Shown piece by piece: positions 1 to 8,734 of a stretch of 64,000 bases of DNA. Below the pieces are notes generated by a model, which was given only the letters and a program-made list of their open reading frames with translations, ran no database searches and was not told the DNA's origin. A program made the translations under genes and the position numbers. This DNA is from an uncultured Bacteroidales bacterium (lineage in GTDB: Bacteria; Bacteroidota; Bacteroidia; Bacteroidales; UBA932): positions 33,545 to 97,544 of the forward strand of contig ONRD01000005.1 in the NCBI GenBank assembly GCA_900320185.1, written 5' to 3'. Position 1 is the first letter of the stretch. Each line of letters starts with the position of its first letter.

Positions 1-1550
1 ATGTGGGCGTCGACGGGTTCAGCGGCGGAGCCGTCACCCTCCTCGAGGATTATTACACAGGGCTGGGGCACCTCGTTGGCGCCGCTGCCGATTGCCAGAC
101 GGGCGGTTCCGCCGTTGCGGGCAGCCAACGGACCGTTGCCGCTTGCCTGCCAGTTGGCCACGCAGCGGAAACGGAACTGAAGGTGCTCGACGTTCCTGGT
201 AAAGACCACGGTCTCGTTGACGGCTATGTTGGTGGATCCGTCAGGGGCCATCGCATGGGTGTAGGTGACATTCTTGCCCTCGGGCATGTCGGTGGAGACC
301 AGGGGCGTCCCGGCGACTTTCCAGGTCTTTCCGTCAAGATATTCAAGGATCCAGTACTTGTGTCCGGTGGCCGACGTACGCGTTCCGAACTTGATCTGTA
401 CCTTGGAACCGGACTTCACGGGTTTGTCCCCGTAGAAGAGCCAGTAGTCCTCCGGCCATGGACCGGTAACGCGCGGGTCCTTGCCCGAGATGTCGAGCAG
501 GTACTTGTTGTTGCCGTTGTTGCTCGAAAGGTCGTACGGCACATATGTGATGTAGCCGCTTCCCTCGACGGCAGAGAACTTGCCTTCGGTCGGCCAGGTT
601 GCTCCCTGGGTGACGAAATTGTCGGTCTCGATCTCGAACCTCATGTAGACGGTCCCCATCGCCCCGGCGTCGGTCGCGGACGTGACGACGAAGGCGTGAA
701 GCCCGTCTTCGGTGGTGCCGATGTAGTAGCCCACTATGCCGACATAATGCATGTCAAGGGCGGCAAGGCCCACTTTTTCAAGTGGATAGACAGGCTGTCC
801 GGCATCCTTTTCCTTGACTGCGAACTTCCCGCCGGTGTAGGAACCGTCGAAGGATACATACTGGACGGAGCCAGGTGCATATCCTGCGATCGTTTCCGTG
901 ATGTCCACAGGCTCGGGATACTCGGCTGTGCCGGCAGCGGAAGAAAGGATGTCTTCCAGGGTGAGTGCGGCAAGGCCCGCGACGACGGTCGTCTCGCCGC
1001 TCATGGTGACCTTGTCACCGACGGAAAGGCCCGTGGGAGCGCCCACGACGAACATGCAGGTTCCGCCGTCTCCCACGACGAAACCTGCCGTGGTCAACGC
1101 CATCACCTGGCACTCGCTCACTTTGACGAGGGTTCCCGGCTCGAAGGAAGGAAGTTCGGAGACCGAGCATGTCGGAGCGTCCTTGAACCTGTCTCCCTTC
1201 TGGCTTACGGAGATTTCGACAGTCTTGGTGGTGGAGGCACCTTTGAAGAAGATCTTGGCATCACGCGGAGTCTCGGCCGAGTTGTAGCTTGCATGCATCG
1301 TTATCTCGGTGGTACCCTCCCCGCTGGCAGGAGAAATGGTGAGCCAGGAGTCGGAGACTTCAGCCTGCCAGGTACCGTCCGCATAGATCGTGATGACCCT
1401 GGAGTTTTCGGCGGCAGGAAGGAGAATCTCGGATTCCGTGGTCAGCAATGCCCTTGATTCGACCGGTCCCTCTTCCTGGCAGCCGGAGAAAGCGGCGCAC
1501 AGGAGCGACAGGGCGGCGAGCATGGATATTCTGGTGTGTTTCATGTCCAT
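1..1550 (-). CDS. BACON-domain lipoprotein, 3' end cut by the window edge
   Basis: Reading the minus strand from the ATG at 1550 gives an uninterrupted frame to base 1 (over 510 codons) with no stop, so the gene continues to the left. It begins MDMKHTRISMLAALSLLC and has a lipobox ending FSGC; a second ATG at 1544 (MKHTR) is an equally good start. Residues about 30-110 look like a BACON domain (TWQAEVSDSWLTISPASGEG), a family thought to bind carbohydrate or mucin. Residues about 120-220 resemble an OB-fold module (VKVSECQVMALTTAGFVVGD, then VGDKVTMSGETT) common in Bacteroidetes lipoproteins. It starts 7 bases after the SusD stop, so it is the last visible gene of the phosphoesterase-SusC-SusD operon and is probably a surface glycan-binding protein. 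The domain calls are from motif memory. Confidence 0.75.
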   Translation of the reverse strand, partial: MDMKHTRISMLAALSLLCAAFSGCQEEGPVESRALLTTESEILLPAAENSRVITIYADGTWQAEVSDSWLTISPASGEGTTEITMHASYNSAETPRDAKIFFKGASTTKTVEISVSQKGDRFKDAPTCSVSELPSFEPGTLVKVSECQVMALTTAGFVVGDGGTCMFVVGAPTGLSVGDKVTMSGETTVVAGLAALTLEDILSSAAGTAEYPEPVDITETIAGYAPGSVQYVSFDGSYTGGKFAVKEKDAGQPVYPLEKVGLAALDMHYVGIVGYYIGTTEDGLHAFVVTSATDAGAMGTVYMRFEIETDNFVTQGATWPTEGKFSAVEGSGYITYVPYDLSSNNGNNKYLLDISGKDPRVTGPWPEDYWLFYGDKPVKSGSKVQIKFGTRTSATGHKYWILEYLDGKTWKVAGTPLVSTDMPEGKNVTYTHAMAPDGSTNIAVNETVVFTRNVEHLQFRFRCVANWQASGNGPLAARNGGTARLAIGSGANEVPQPCVIILEEGDGSAAEPVDAH

Positions 1551-1556
1551 TTGGTT

Positions 1557-3326
1557 TTAGAAGTCAAGGCCGTCGTCCCAGCCGGGATTCTGTGCCAGGT
1601 TCTTGTTGAGCGAACGTTCGTTGATAGGAATCGGATAGAGATAGTCGCGGCCGGGGTCGAAGACATGCTGGATGCCTTGCTGCCTGTCCACGTAGCCGTA
1701 GGTGCCATTGCTGAGGATGATTCCGGACTCGGAACCTATCTGCAGCACGAACCTGGCGTTTGTCTTGGGCTTCGAACCGGTGTAGAGGCAGACCTCGTTC
1801 ACTCCGTCACCGTCGAGGTCGTATTCGCCGGGTCCTGGGAACCACATTCCCTGAAGAGGCTGCTCGATGCACTTGCCTTCAGCCCAGCGCATCAGGTCAT
1901 ACCACCGCTTGCCTTCCACTGCCAGTTCCACGCCCCTCTCGCGACGGACCTCGAGGATCTCCGCGAGGTGAGGGTCGGCCAGGAGGATGGGGTTCTGGTA
2001 GCCGTATTCAGGCGAGATCAGGTAAGGGTCCACGGTAAGGCCGGAAAGGACCATGTGAGGCATTCCGACACGGTCGCGCAGGAGATTGACCGATTCGTCC
2101 AGTGCAGCCTGGGTCAGCTTGCCGTTCTCGGCTAGAGCCTCGGCGTACATGAGGAGCACTTCCCCATAGCGATAGACCGGCATGTCATTGGTGGCGCGGT
2201 CCACACGGTCTACGCCCTCGAGGGTGCAGTCCTGGACCCACTTGGCCAGCTGGAAGCCGGTGTTGGTGCAGGAAAGGTCGATGCTGGCGAGTTCATTGCT
2301 GCCGATCCTCTTGTAACCGGGAGTCCTGACGGTGAAGGCAAGGCGGGGATCACGGTCTGCGACCTCCTCCTTGAACTCCATGGTCTCCCATCCTTCCCTG
2401 TCGGTGAAACGGGAGCCATCCTTCATCAGGTAGGTGTCGATGAACTTCTTGGTCAGGCCAGGGGTTCCCTGGGTCGGCATGATCGCATATGCGTTGCAGT
2501 TGTTGAAGATCGCAAGCGAGAAATCATTCTTTATTGCGAGGATATACTCGTCCTTGTCGGCATCGACTTCGGCGAAGAGGGTCAGGTAGTCGGGGGCGAG
2601 CTTGTAGACTCCGCCGTCGATTATCTGCTTCGCAGCATCAGCCGCAAGGTCCAGGAAGTAGGAATATTCCTTGCCGGCAACCTTGTAGACGTCATTGGCA
2701 TGGTACTTCCTCCATGTCCCTTCGAAGAGGCAGAACTGCGCCTTGAGCGCCAGGGCCGCCCATTTGTTTACACGGTAGGTGCTCACCTTGGAAGGAAGGG
2801 AGGCTATCGCATCGTCGATGTCCTCGATCATGTGGGAGAGGACGACGTCGCGGCTGTCACGGGGATTATAGAGGGCCTCGTCTGCGGAACCAAGCTCTAC
2901 ATCCACCCAGGGCACGTCGCCGAAACGGCGCACCTTGTCGGCGTAGATGTACGCCCGGAAGAACTTGCAGAGCCCGGTATATTCCTTGACTGCTTCTTCG
3001 TCATCGCAGTTGTCGATGTGTCCGAGCATGGTGTTGAGCTTGCGCAGGTCCGTCCAAGTCCAGCCGTTGCCGCTGGCGGGGACTACCCTGTAGTTGCCGC
3101 CATGCATCAGGCTGGAGAGGTTCAGGTGTATCTGGTAGTCGGACTGCTGCTCATAGGGAGTCTTGTCCAGCAAGTTGTTGTAGAACGTGTTGGAAAAGAG
3201 CTGGAGGTCGGTGCGCGTCCTGAAATAGTTTTCAGGGGCGAGGGAGGACTTTGGCACCGTGTCGAGCAGGTCGCACGCGGAAAGTCCTATGATGAGCGCC
3301 AAAGCGGCTGTCATTAATCTTTTCAT
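1557..3326 (-). CDS. SusD/RagB family nutrient-binding lipoprotein
   Basis: A 589-residue protein that starts MKRLMTAALALIIGLSAC, a lipoprotein signal with Cys at 18. The frame is open a little further upstream to 3341, but the ATG at 3326 is preceded by a strong GGAGGAGA at 3339-3332, so I chose 3326. The body fits SusD/RagB: an N-terminal SusD-like part (LLDTVPKSSLAPENYF), TPR helices, and a C-terminal part with RYGEVLLMYAEALAENG and VELAVEGKRWYDLMRW, both typical of the family. SusD lids the SusC pore on the cell surface and helps capture the ligand. It lies directly behind susC (17 bases) and before the BACON lipoprotein. The ligand cannot be read from the sequence; the operon has no glycoside hydrolase inside the window. 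Confidence 0.93.
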   Translation of the reverse strand: MKRLMTAALALIIGLSACDLLDTVPKSSLAPENYFRTRTDLQLFSNTFYNNLLDKTPYEQQSDYQIHLNLSSLMHGGNYRVVPASGNGWTWTDLRKLNTMLGHIDNCDDEEAVKEYTGLCKFFRAYIYADKVRRFGDVPWVDVELGSADEALYNPRDSRDVVLSHMIEDIDDAIASLPSKVSTYRVNKWAALALKAQFCLFEGTWRKYHANDVYKVAGKEYSYFLDLAADAAKQIIDGGVYKLAPDYLTLFAEVDADKDEYILAIKNDFSLAIFNNCNAYAIMPTQGTPGLTKKFIDTYLMKDGSRFTDREGWETMEFKEEVADRDPRLAFTVRTPGYKRIGSNELASIDLSCTNTGFQLAKWVQDCTLEGVDRVDRATNDMPVYRYGEVLLMYAEALAENGKLTQAALDESVNLLRDRVGMPHMVLSGLTVDPYLISPEYGYQNPILLADPHLAEILEVRRERGVELAVEGKRWYDLMRWAEGKCIEQPLQGMWFPGPGEYDLDGDGVNEVCLYTGSKPKTNARFVLQIGSESGIILSNGTYGYVDRQQGIQHVFDPGRDYLYPIPINERSLNKNLAQNPGWDDGLDF

Positions 3327-3343
3327 GTTTGTCTCCTCCATCG

Positions 3344-6300
3344 TTAGAATGTAATGTCAATTCCGAACATGTTGCTCTTCTGCCATGGATAGGCAAGGTG
3401 GTCAGAAGCGCTTCCGCTGCTGGACCTCGAGAAGGCGGACTCGGGATCAAGGAACTTGGTCACCTTGGTCAAGGGAGACCAATAGTTGAGGTTTTCTCCT
3501 GAGTAGTAGACCCTTACCCTTTCCAGGCCAACCTTCTTGGTGAGGCTCTGGGGAAGTGTGTAGCCAAGGGTCAGGTTCTTCAGGCGGAGATAACGGATAT
3601 TCTGGATGTAACGGCTGTTGACCTTGGAGAGTTCACCTCCGGTCGAAGAATACGACCTGGGCCTGGGGAAGTAGGCGTCAGGGTTCTCCTCGGACCAGCA
3701 CATCTTCGTAAGGAAGTCCCTCGGGATGAAGGACGCGTAGGAGTAGCTGTACGGGCCCCAGAACGCATAGTTGAATCCTGCAGGATACCAGTAGTGGTTC
3801 CCGACTCCCTGGAAGAATATGCTGAAGTCGATTCCCTTCCAGTCGAATCCGGCAGTGATGCCGTACTGGAGGCTGGGAAGCGAATTGCCGAGTATCTTGC
3901 GGTCTCCGGGGTTGTCGACCGTGTTCTGTCCGATTCCGAGCTTTTTGTCGGAGTCGAGGTCGACATACCTGAGGTCGCCGGCCCTGAAGCCGCCGGTCAT
4001 ACGTCCCGAGATGTAACCGGTGCAGTCACAGACCTCAGCCTGGTACTTCTGGGCCTCTTCGTCGGTTGCGAACAGGCCGTCCACGACGAAGCCCCAGACC
4101 TCTCCGATGCGCATGCCTTCATAATAGGCCTTGGCGAAGGACTTCTCGGGGTTGTCGTACTTCGTGATATGGGACCTGTAGTCGCTCATCGTAGCCCTGA
4201 ACCTGTAGCCGAACGGTGAGCCGAGCAGGTTGAACTGGTCCCTCCATGAAAGGGAAAGCTCGTAACCCTTGGTGCGCAGGTCGGCCGTGTTGGACTTGGG
4301 GGCATCCGCGCCGTAGACCGCGGGGAGCTTCACTCCCTCCGTAAGCATGTTCTTCGTATCTCGGATGTAGGCCTCTCCGGTGAACTCGAGGCGGTTGTCA
4401 AGGAAAGCCGCGTCGAGACCCAGGTTGTACTGGTAGGTGGTCTCCCATGTCAGGTCGGAAGCCACGGGGGCGGAAAGGGTCGCATACTTAGCCATCGTAG
4501 AGCCCTCGCCGAACGAATACGCCGAGAAATCAGTGATGTTGATGGTTCGCAGATATGCGTAGTTGTTCACGTTCTGGTTGCCCAGGGTACCGACAGACGC
4601 CCTCAGCTTGAGGTTGCTGACTGTCTTCCTGAGAGGAGCGAAGAACGGCTCCTCGGATATCCTCCAGCCCAGGGAGCCGGAAGGGAAGAAGCCCCATTTG
4701 TGCCCCTTGGCGAAACGGGACGTACCATCGTAGCGTCCTGCGACTTCAAAGAGGTAACGGCCCTTGTAGTCATAGTTCAGACGCCCGAAGAAACCCATGA
4801 GGGCATATTCGCTCTGGCTTCCGGTGTTCGTCATGATCACGTTGCCGAGGGCGTCCGGACCGGTGAGGGAAAGGTCGTTGAGAGTCTCGCTCAGGAGATT
4901 CTGCCCGACCGCCTCTATGTACTTGGTGTACTGCCTCTCGACGTTGTAACCAGCGGTTACCGTCAGGTTGTGGGCATTGTTGAAGGTATCCTGATAGGTT
5001 GCGAAGACGTTCCCCGCCGTGTAATTGTAACCACGGACAGTCTCCGTCAGCTCGTCGAGGCCGGCACCCGTAGTGTAGTACTCGATGTCCGAATCAGGAT
5101 AGCGCCTGAAGGAGAAGTTCGTAAGACGCGAGGTGTTCTTGTTCTCGTGGTACCTGTAGGTGAAGTTCGCGACCAGGGTAAGCTGCTTGAAAGGAGTTAT
5201 CCTGAGCTCGGTCGTGTTGGAGAAATCGTTCCTCTTGCGGTCGTTGATGTCCTTCTTGTCCCCGAACATGATGTGGCGTCCGTTCGCCACGTTGTACGAT
5301 CCGGAGATCATAGGGGTGCCGTAGACCCATGACCCGTCGGGGTTCTGGAGCGGGAAGGAGGCCAGGGCGTGGCGCGCCGCGTACTGGATCGCATTCTGCA
5401 CGTCGCCTACTCCGAGGAAGGAATAATTGGAAGTGTAGAACGACGTGTTGTTGGATATGCGCATGTACTTGTTGATCTTCGCCTCGATCTTCGAACGGAG
5501 GTTGAATTTCCGGAAGACGTCAGGCTCGGACTTGATGATACCGGTCTCGTCGTCGAAGCCGCCGGACAGGTAATACTTTATGTTCTTGTCCCCGCCGCTG
5601 ACCGAGACGTTGTGTGTCTGGACCGGATGGCGGTCGTTGAACATGGAATGCCACCAGTCGGTGTTGCAGTAGTAGACCCACTGGTTGCGTCCGTTCCTGA
5701 AATCCTGGACGATCCAGGGACGTGACGGATCCTCGGTCTTGTCATTGACACGGGCCAGCAGCTGGGCCATGTCGTAGTCGGTGTAGGTCGTGTACTTCTT
5801 GCCTGCGTCGGACTGCCAGAAGGTGTCCACGGTGTAAACGGACCAGAAGCCACGGGTCTCGTAGTCGGTGCTGGTGGTGGGTTCCTCCCAGCCGAAACGG
5901 CCGTTGTAGCGCACCGTCGCCTTCCCTCCCTTGTCGGAGCCGGTCCTGGTGGTGATGAGGATCACTCCGTATGCGGCACGGGCTCCATAGACGGCGGCAG
6001 CCGAGGCATCCTTGATGACGGAGATGCTCTCGACATCGTTGGGGTTGACCCTGTCAAGCTCTCCGACGGCTCCGTCGACGAGCACCAGCGGGCTGGCGCC
6101 GTTGATGGAGGTCGTTCCACGGATGTTGAGCGAGCCCACGCTACCCGGGTTACCGGAAGATGTGCTGATGTTCAGTCCGGGTACCGAACCCTGGAGCATG
6201 TCGGTAAGGTTGTGGGTGATCCTGTCCTTGAGGTCGTTTGCGGACACCGCGGTGACGGCACCCGTCAGGTTGACCTTCTTCTGGACGCCGTAGCCGACGA

Positions 6301-6625
6301 CCACCGTCTCGTTCAGCACCTCGGTGTCTTCCTCCAGGACGACAGTCACCTGTGACTGGGCGGCCGGGACGGAGACAGTCTGCACCTTGTAGCCGAGACA
6401 GTTGACCTCGAGGGTCACAGGGCCGGCAGGAACGGTCAGCCTGAATGTGCCGTCGACACCGGTCGTGACCCCGTTGGTCGACGAATGGATCACGGCAGCC
6501 CCTACGACGGGCTGCTGCCCTGAGTCCACGACTGTTCCTGAAACCTGCCGGGTCTGGGCGCCGAGGGACAATGCAGTCCCAAGGGCCAGCGCCAAAATGG
6601 CGGCAAGTACTTTCATTAGTCTCAT
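3344..6625 (-). CDS. SusC/RagA family TonB-linked outer-membrane transporter
   Basis: A 1093-residue protein, usual length for SusC. Signal peptide MRLMKVLAAILALALGTALS, then a carboxypeptidase-regulatory-like domain (about 28-110), a TonB-box-like stretch ETVVVGYGVQKK, the plug domain with SLNIRGTTSINGASPLVLVD and ISVIKDASAAAVYGARAAYG, and a long beta-barrel ending in FGIDITF with an aromatic last residue, as expected for Bam-inserted barrels. I chose ATG 6625 over the upstream TTG at 6631; ATG 6616 is also possible. It imports an oligomer across the outer membrane with the SusD partner. It starts 43 bases after the phosphoesterase stop, so the three genes are probably one transcript. It is clearly different in sequence from the SusC at 15939-19145, so the two loci are not a tandem duplication. 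Confidence 0.95.
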   Translation of the reverse strand: MRLMKVLAAILALALGTALSLGAQTRQVSGTVVDSGQQPVVGAAVIHSSTNGVTTGVDGTFRLTVPAGPVTLEVNCLGYKVQTVSVPAAQSQVTVVLEEDTEVLNETVVVGYGVQKKVNLTGAVTAVSANDLKDRITHNLTDMLQGSVPGLNISTSSGNPGSVGSLNIRGTTSINGASPLVLVDGAVGELDRVNPNDVESISVIKDASAAAVYGARAAYGVILITTRTGSDKGGKATVRYNGRFGWEEPTTSTDYETRGFWSVYTVDTFWQSDAGKKYTTYTDYDMAQLLARVNDKTEDPSRPWIVQDFRNGRNQWVYYCNTDWWHSMFNDRHPVQTHNVSVSGGDKNIKYYLSGGFDDETGIIKSEPDVFRKFNLRSKIEAKINKYMRISNNTSFYTSNYSFLGVGDVQNAIQYAARHALASFPLQNPDGSWVYGTPMISGSYNVANGRHIMFGDKKDINDRKRNDFSNTTELRITPFKQLTLVANFTYRYHENKNTSRLTNFSFRRYPDSDIEYYTTGAGLDELTETVRGYNYTAGNVFATYQDTFNNAHNLTVTAGYNVERQYTKYIEAVGQNLLSETLNDLSLTGPDALGNVIMTNTGSQSEYALMGFFGRLNYDYKGRYLFEVAGRYDGTSRFAKGHKWGFFPSGSLGWRISEEPFFAPLRKTVSNLKLRASVGTLGNQNVNNYAYLRTINITDFSAYSFGEGSTMAKYATLSAPVASDLTWETTYQYNLGLDAAFLDNRLEFTGEAYIRDTKNMLTEGVKLPAVYGADAPKSNTADLRTKGYELSLSWRDQFNLLGSPFGYRFRATMSDYRSHITKYDNPEKSFAKAYYEGMRIGEVWGFVVDGLFATDEEAQKYQAEVCDCTGYISGRMTGGFRAGDLRYVDLDSDKKLGIGQNTVDNPGDRKILGNSLPSLQYGITAGFDWKGIDFSIFFQGVGNHYWYPAGFNYAFWGPYSYSYASFIPRDFLTKMCWSEENPDAYFPRPRSYSSTGGELSKVNSRYIQNIRYLRLKNLTLGYTLPQSLTKKVGLERVRVYYSGENLNYWSPLTKVTKFLDPESAFSRSSSGSASDHLAYPWQKSNMFGIDITF

Positions 6626-6668
6626 AAACAAATTGGTTTTATTAGGATTTCGTTAATATGCAGCCGGA

Positions 6669-8618
6669 TTACTTGTAGGCATCCGTACTGAATGCCTTGG
6701 GCCGCTTCATGGTCTCGGAATAATCGTTCCCGAACCTGTCCGTCACCTTTATCTCCAGGGTCGTTGCCGGGCCCGAGGCCTGTACCTGGAAGAAGTGGTG
6801 GTACTGGGAAGTGGTGAAGTTGGGATTGTCCGTAGCCTTGAACCTCTTGGCAGTCATGGCGATCATGTGGAGCGGGTCGTACTGCCACACCTGCTTGACG
6901 GAAAGGGATTTCCCGTTCTCGGTAACGGTTATCTTCCACGAAGGGTCCCAGTTCCAGACATTGAGCAGTACGGTGTTGCCGGGATATGAGCCGACGTTGG
7001 TCACATAGGGCTCCCACCCCGTCTTGCCTCCGCCAAGGTCGGACGTCACCACCTTCTTGACCTCGTTCATGTCATAGGCGTTGAACTGGTAGGAGACATC
7101 ATGGCCTGTGGACTTGTAGACCCACTCCATGTCTGTTCCCTTCACCGACAGGATGGTGTAGCCTCCGGGAGCTCCGTCCTGGGCGAGCGTAATCCCGGGC
7201 GTAAGGTAACCGGACCACCACCAGGACCCGCAGACCGAGCCGGCGTTGTGCTCGAACAGTTTCTTGGTCGAAAGCCGGTCGTAGTTGAAGCACCTGTGGG
7301 TGTGGCCGGTGAAGAAATGGACAGTGTAACCGGAAAGCAGTTTCTCCAGCCCGTCGGTGTTGAGTTCACCCGGGGCGTCCGCACCGGACATGCCGGCCGC
7401 GAAGCCCAGCGACGAAGTCGGACGGTAGACAGGGGCATGGGTAGACAGCACCACCGGTGTTGCCTTGTCCACATGGGAAAGGTCCTTGGCGAGCCAGGCG
7501 GCCTGGTCGGCGGTGAAGTCGATGACATATTCACCGCGATGCGAGGAGCCTGTCCCCACATTGTTGTAGTCAATGTCGTCCATCACTATGAAGTGGATCT
7601 TCCCGATGTTGTAGGAATAGAAGGTGGGCGCCATGGAATTGCGGTAAGGGATCTCCTTGTCGAAGTCCCCCACCCTCTCCATGTCGTTGTCATGGTTGCC
7701 CATGGTGTGGAACACCTGGAATCCCTTGAACTTCGAGTTCATCAGGGAGATGTACTCCCCGAACGAGAAGCTGTTGGAATACCAGTACAGGTCCCAGGTC
7801 ATGTCGCCGAGGGTAAGACCGTATTTCCTGCCGTTGTCTGCGGCGAGGGTTGCGTTGAGGTCGGAGGCGAATTCGCTGAACTGGCTCAGGTCGTTGGTCC
7901 TCTTGGCAAGATGCATGTCTCCCATGATGTACATCGTGAAGTCCTCGGAGGCAGCCTTGACGAGTTCGAAATCGACCCTCTCGGGCGCAGCGGGCAGCTT
8001 CACGAGCCCCTGCCAGAACACGGGAAGGAAACCTTCGGACGTGGCCTCGTAGTCCCCGGGGATGCTGATGAAGACATAGCCGTACTTCTTGGCCGACTTG
8101 ATCTGGTAGATTCCCTTGGAATCGGTGACGACTACCTCCACGCCGTCGGAGACCACTACCCCCGGGATGCCTTCGTCACCGCAGAACACCTTGCCGTAAA
8201 CGGTCGTACCCGAAGCCGGAGTAATCGTGTCCCCGGACTGGCCGGAAGAGTACGAGACCTTCATCTGTCCCATGTGCTTCTTGACGGAGCCGGACTGGAG
8301 GTAGACGTTGTAAGTCCCCGAAGTCATTCCGTCGAAAAGGCGGATCGTGAATGACGAGTCGTCGACCTTGACTATCGCACATTCGTGAAGAGTCCCGGCC
8401 GGATCGCCGAGGAGGATCAGGTCCGTGGACTTCGGAGGCTTGCTGAAAAGGACCTTGAAATCCATCGTCCGGGCCCCTGAAGGGAGAGTCACCGTGGACG
8501 GGACCTCGAAACGGACGTCGTTGGCTGCCGGGACGGGGTCTTCCTTCCCACCCTTGCATGAATAGCAGCAGAGAACTACGTTCAGCAGGATGACAGCTAT
8601 TATCCGGAGTTTTTTCAT
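6669..8618 (-). CDS. Calcineurin-like metallophosphoesterase lipoprotein
   Basis: About 649 residues from MKKLRIIAVILLNVVLCCYSC, a lipoprotein signal with Cys 21. An in-frame ATG at 8645 adds nine residues, but the downstream Met gives the cleaner signal peptide. Next comes an N-terminal carboxypeptidase-like domain (TTVYGKVFCGDEGIPGVVVS), then a metallophosphoesterase core with its metal ligands: GDMHL, LTLGDMTWD, TMGNHDND, STHAP and GHTHRCF. The C-terminal 180 residues fit the extra domain that often follows the core in Bacteroidetes. The likely role is hydrolysis of a phosphate mono- or diester outside the inner membrane. It is the first gene of the SusCD operon and is divergent from glpT, which suggests it releases glycerol phosphate or a similar organophosphate. 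The substrate is inferred from the neighbours only. Confidence 0.88.
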   Translation of the reverse strand: MKKLRIIAVILLNVVLCCYSCKGGKEDPVPAANDVRFEVPSTVTLPSGARTMDFKVLFSKPPKSTDLILLGDPAGTLHECAIVKVDDSSFTIRLFDGMTSGTYNVYLQSGSVKKHMGQMKVSYSSGQSGDTITPASGTTVYGKVFCGDEGIPGVVVSDGVEVVVTDSKGIYQIKSAKKYGYVFISIPGDYEATSEGFLPVFWQGLVKLPAAPERVDFELVKAASEDFTMYIMGDMHLAKRTNDLSQFSEFASDLNATLAADNGRKYGLTLGDMTWDLYWYSNSFSFGEYISLMNSKFKGFQVFHTMGNHDNDMERVGDFDKEIPYRNSMAPTFYSYNIGKIHFIVMDDIDYNNVGTGSSHRGEYVIDFTADQAAWLAKDLSHVDKATPVVLSTHAPVYRPTSSLGFAAGMSGADAPGELNTDGLEKLLSGYTVHFFTGHTHRCFNYDRLSTKKLFEHNAGSVCGSWWWSGYLTPGITLAQDGAPGGYTILSVKGTDMEWVYKSTGHDVSYQFNAYDMNEVKKVVTSDLGGGKTGWEPYVTNVGSYPGNTVLLNVWNWDPSWKITVTENGKSLSVKQVWQYDPLHMIAMTAKRFKATDNPNFTTSQYHHFFQVQASGPATTLEIKVTDRFGNDYSETMKRPKAFSTDAYK

Positions 8619-8665
8619 AATCTGCAGGATCGTTTCATTTTTCATGTTAAGCGTTCACAATCATA

Positions 8666-8673
8666 CAAAAATA
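8666..8673 (-). promoter_or_regulatory. -7 element for the phosphoesterase-SusCD operon
   Basis: The minus strand reads TATTTTTG here, a full match to the Bacteroidetes TAnnTTTG -7 element. Transcription would begin near 8659, giving a short leader before ATG 8645 or 8618. No clear -33 TTTG is present at the normal spacing. Confidence 0.45.
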
Positions 8674-8695
8674 ATCATTATTTGACAATTATGGT

Positions 8696-8703
8696 TATCT
8701 TTG
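8696..8703 (+). promoter_or_regulatory. -7 element for glpT
   Basis: TATCTTTG matches TAnnTTTG. A TTTG at 8681-8684 lies upstream but only 11 bases away, shorter than the usual gap of about 20. The predicted start near 8710 leaves a leader of about 25 bases before the ATG at 8735. Confidence 0.5.
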
Positions 8704-8734
8704 CTTAGGTTTTGACCAAAAATGATTCCGGCAC

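Noticed and set aside
3-1457. Long plus-strand frame of 484 codons
   Set aside because: It is the antisense shadow of the BACON lipoprotein; its residues have no domain pattern and the minus frame has a signal peptide and domains.
7101-8354. Long plus-strand frame opposite the phosphoesterase
   Set aside because: The minus frame has all metallophosphoesterase motifs; GC-rich DNA gives long antisense frames.
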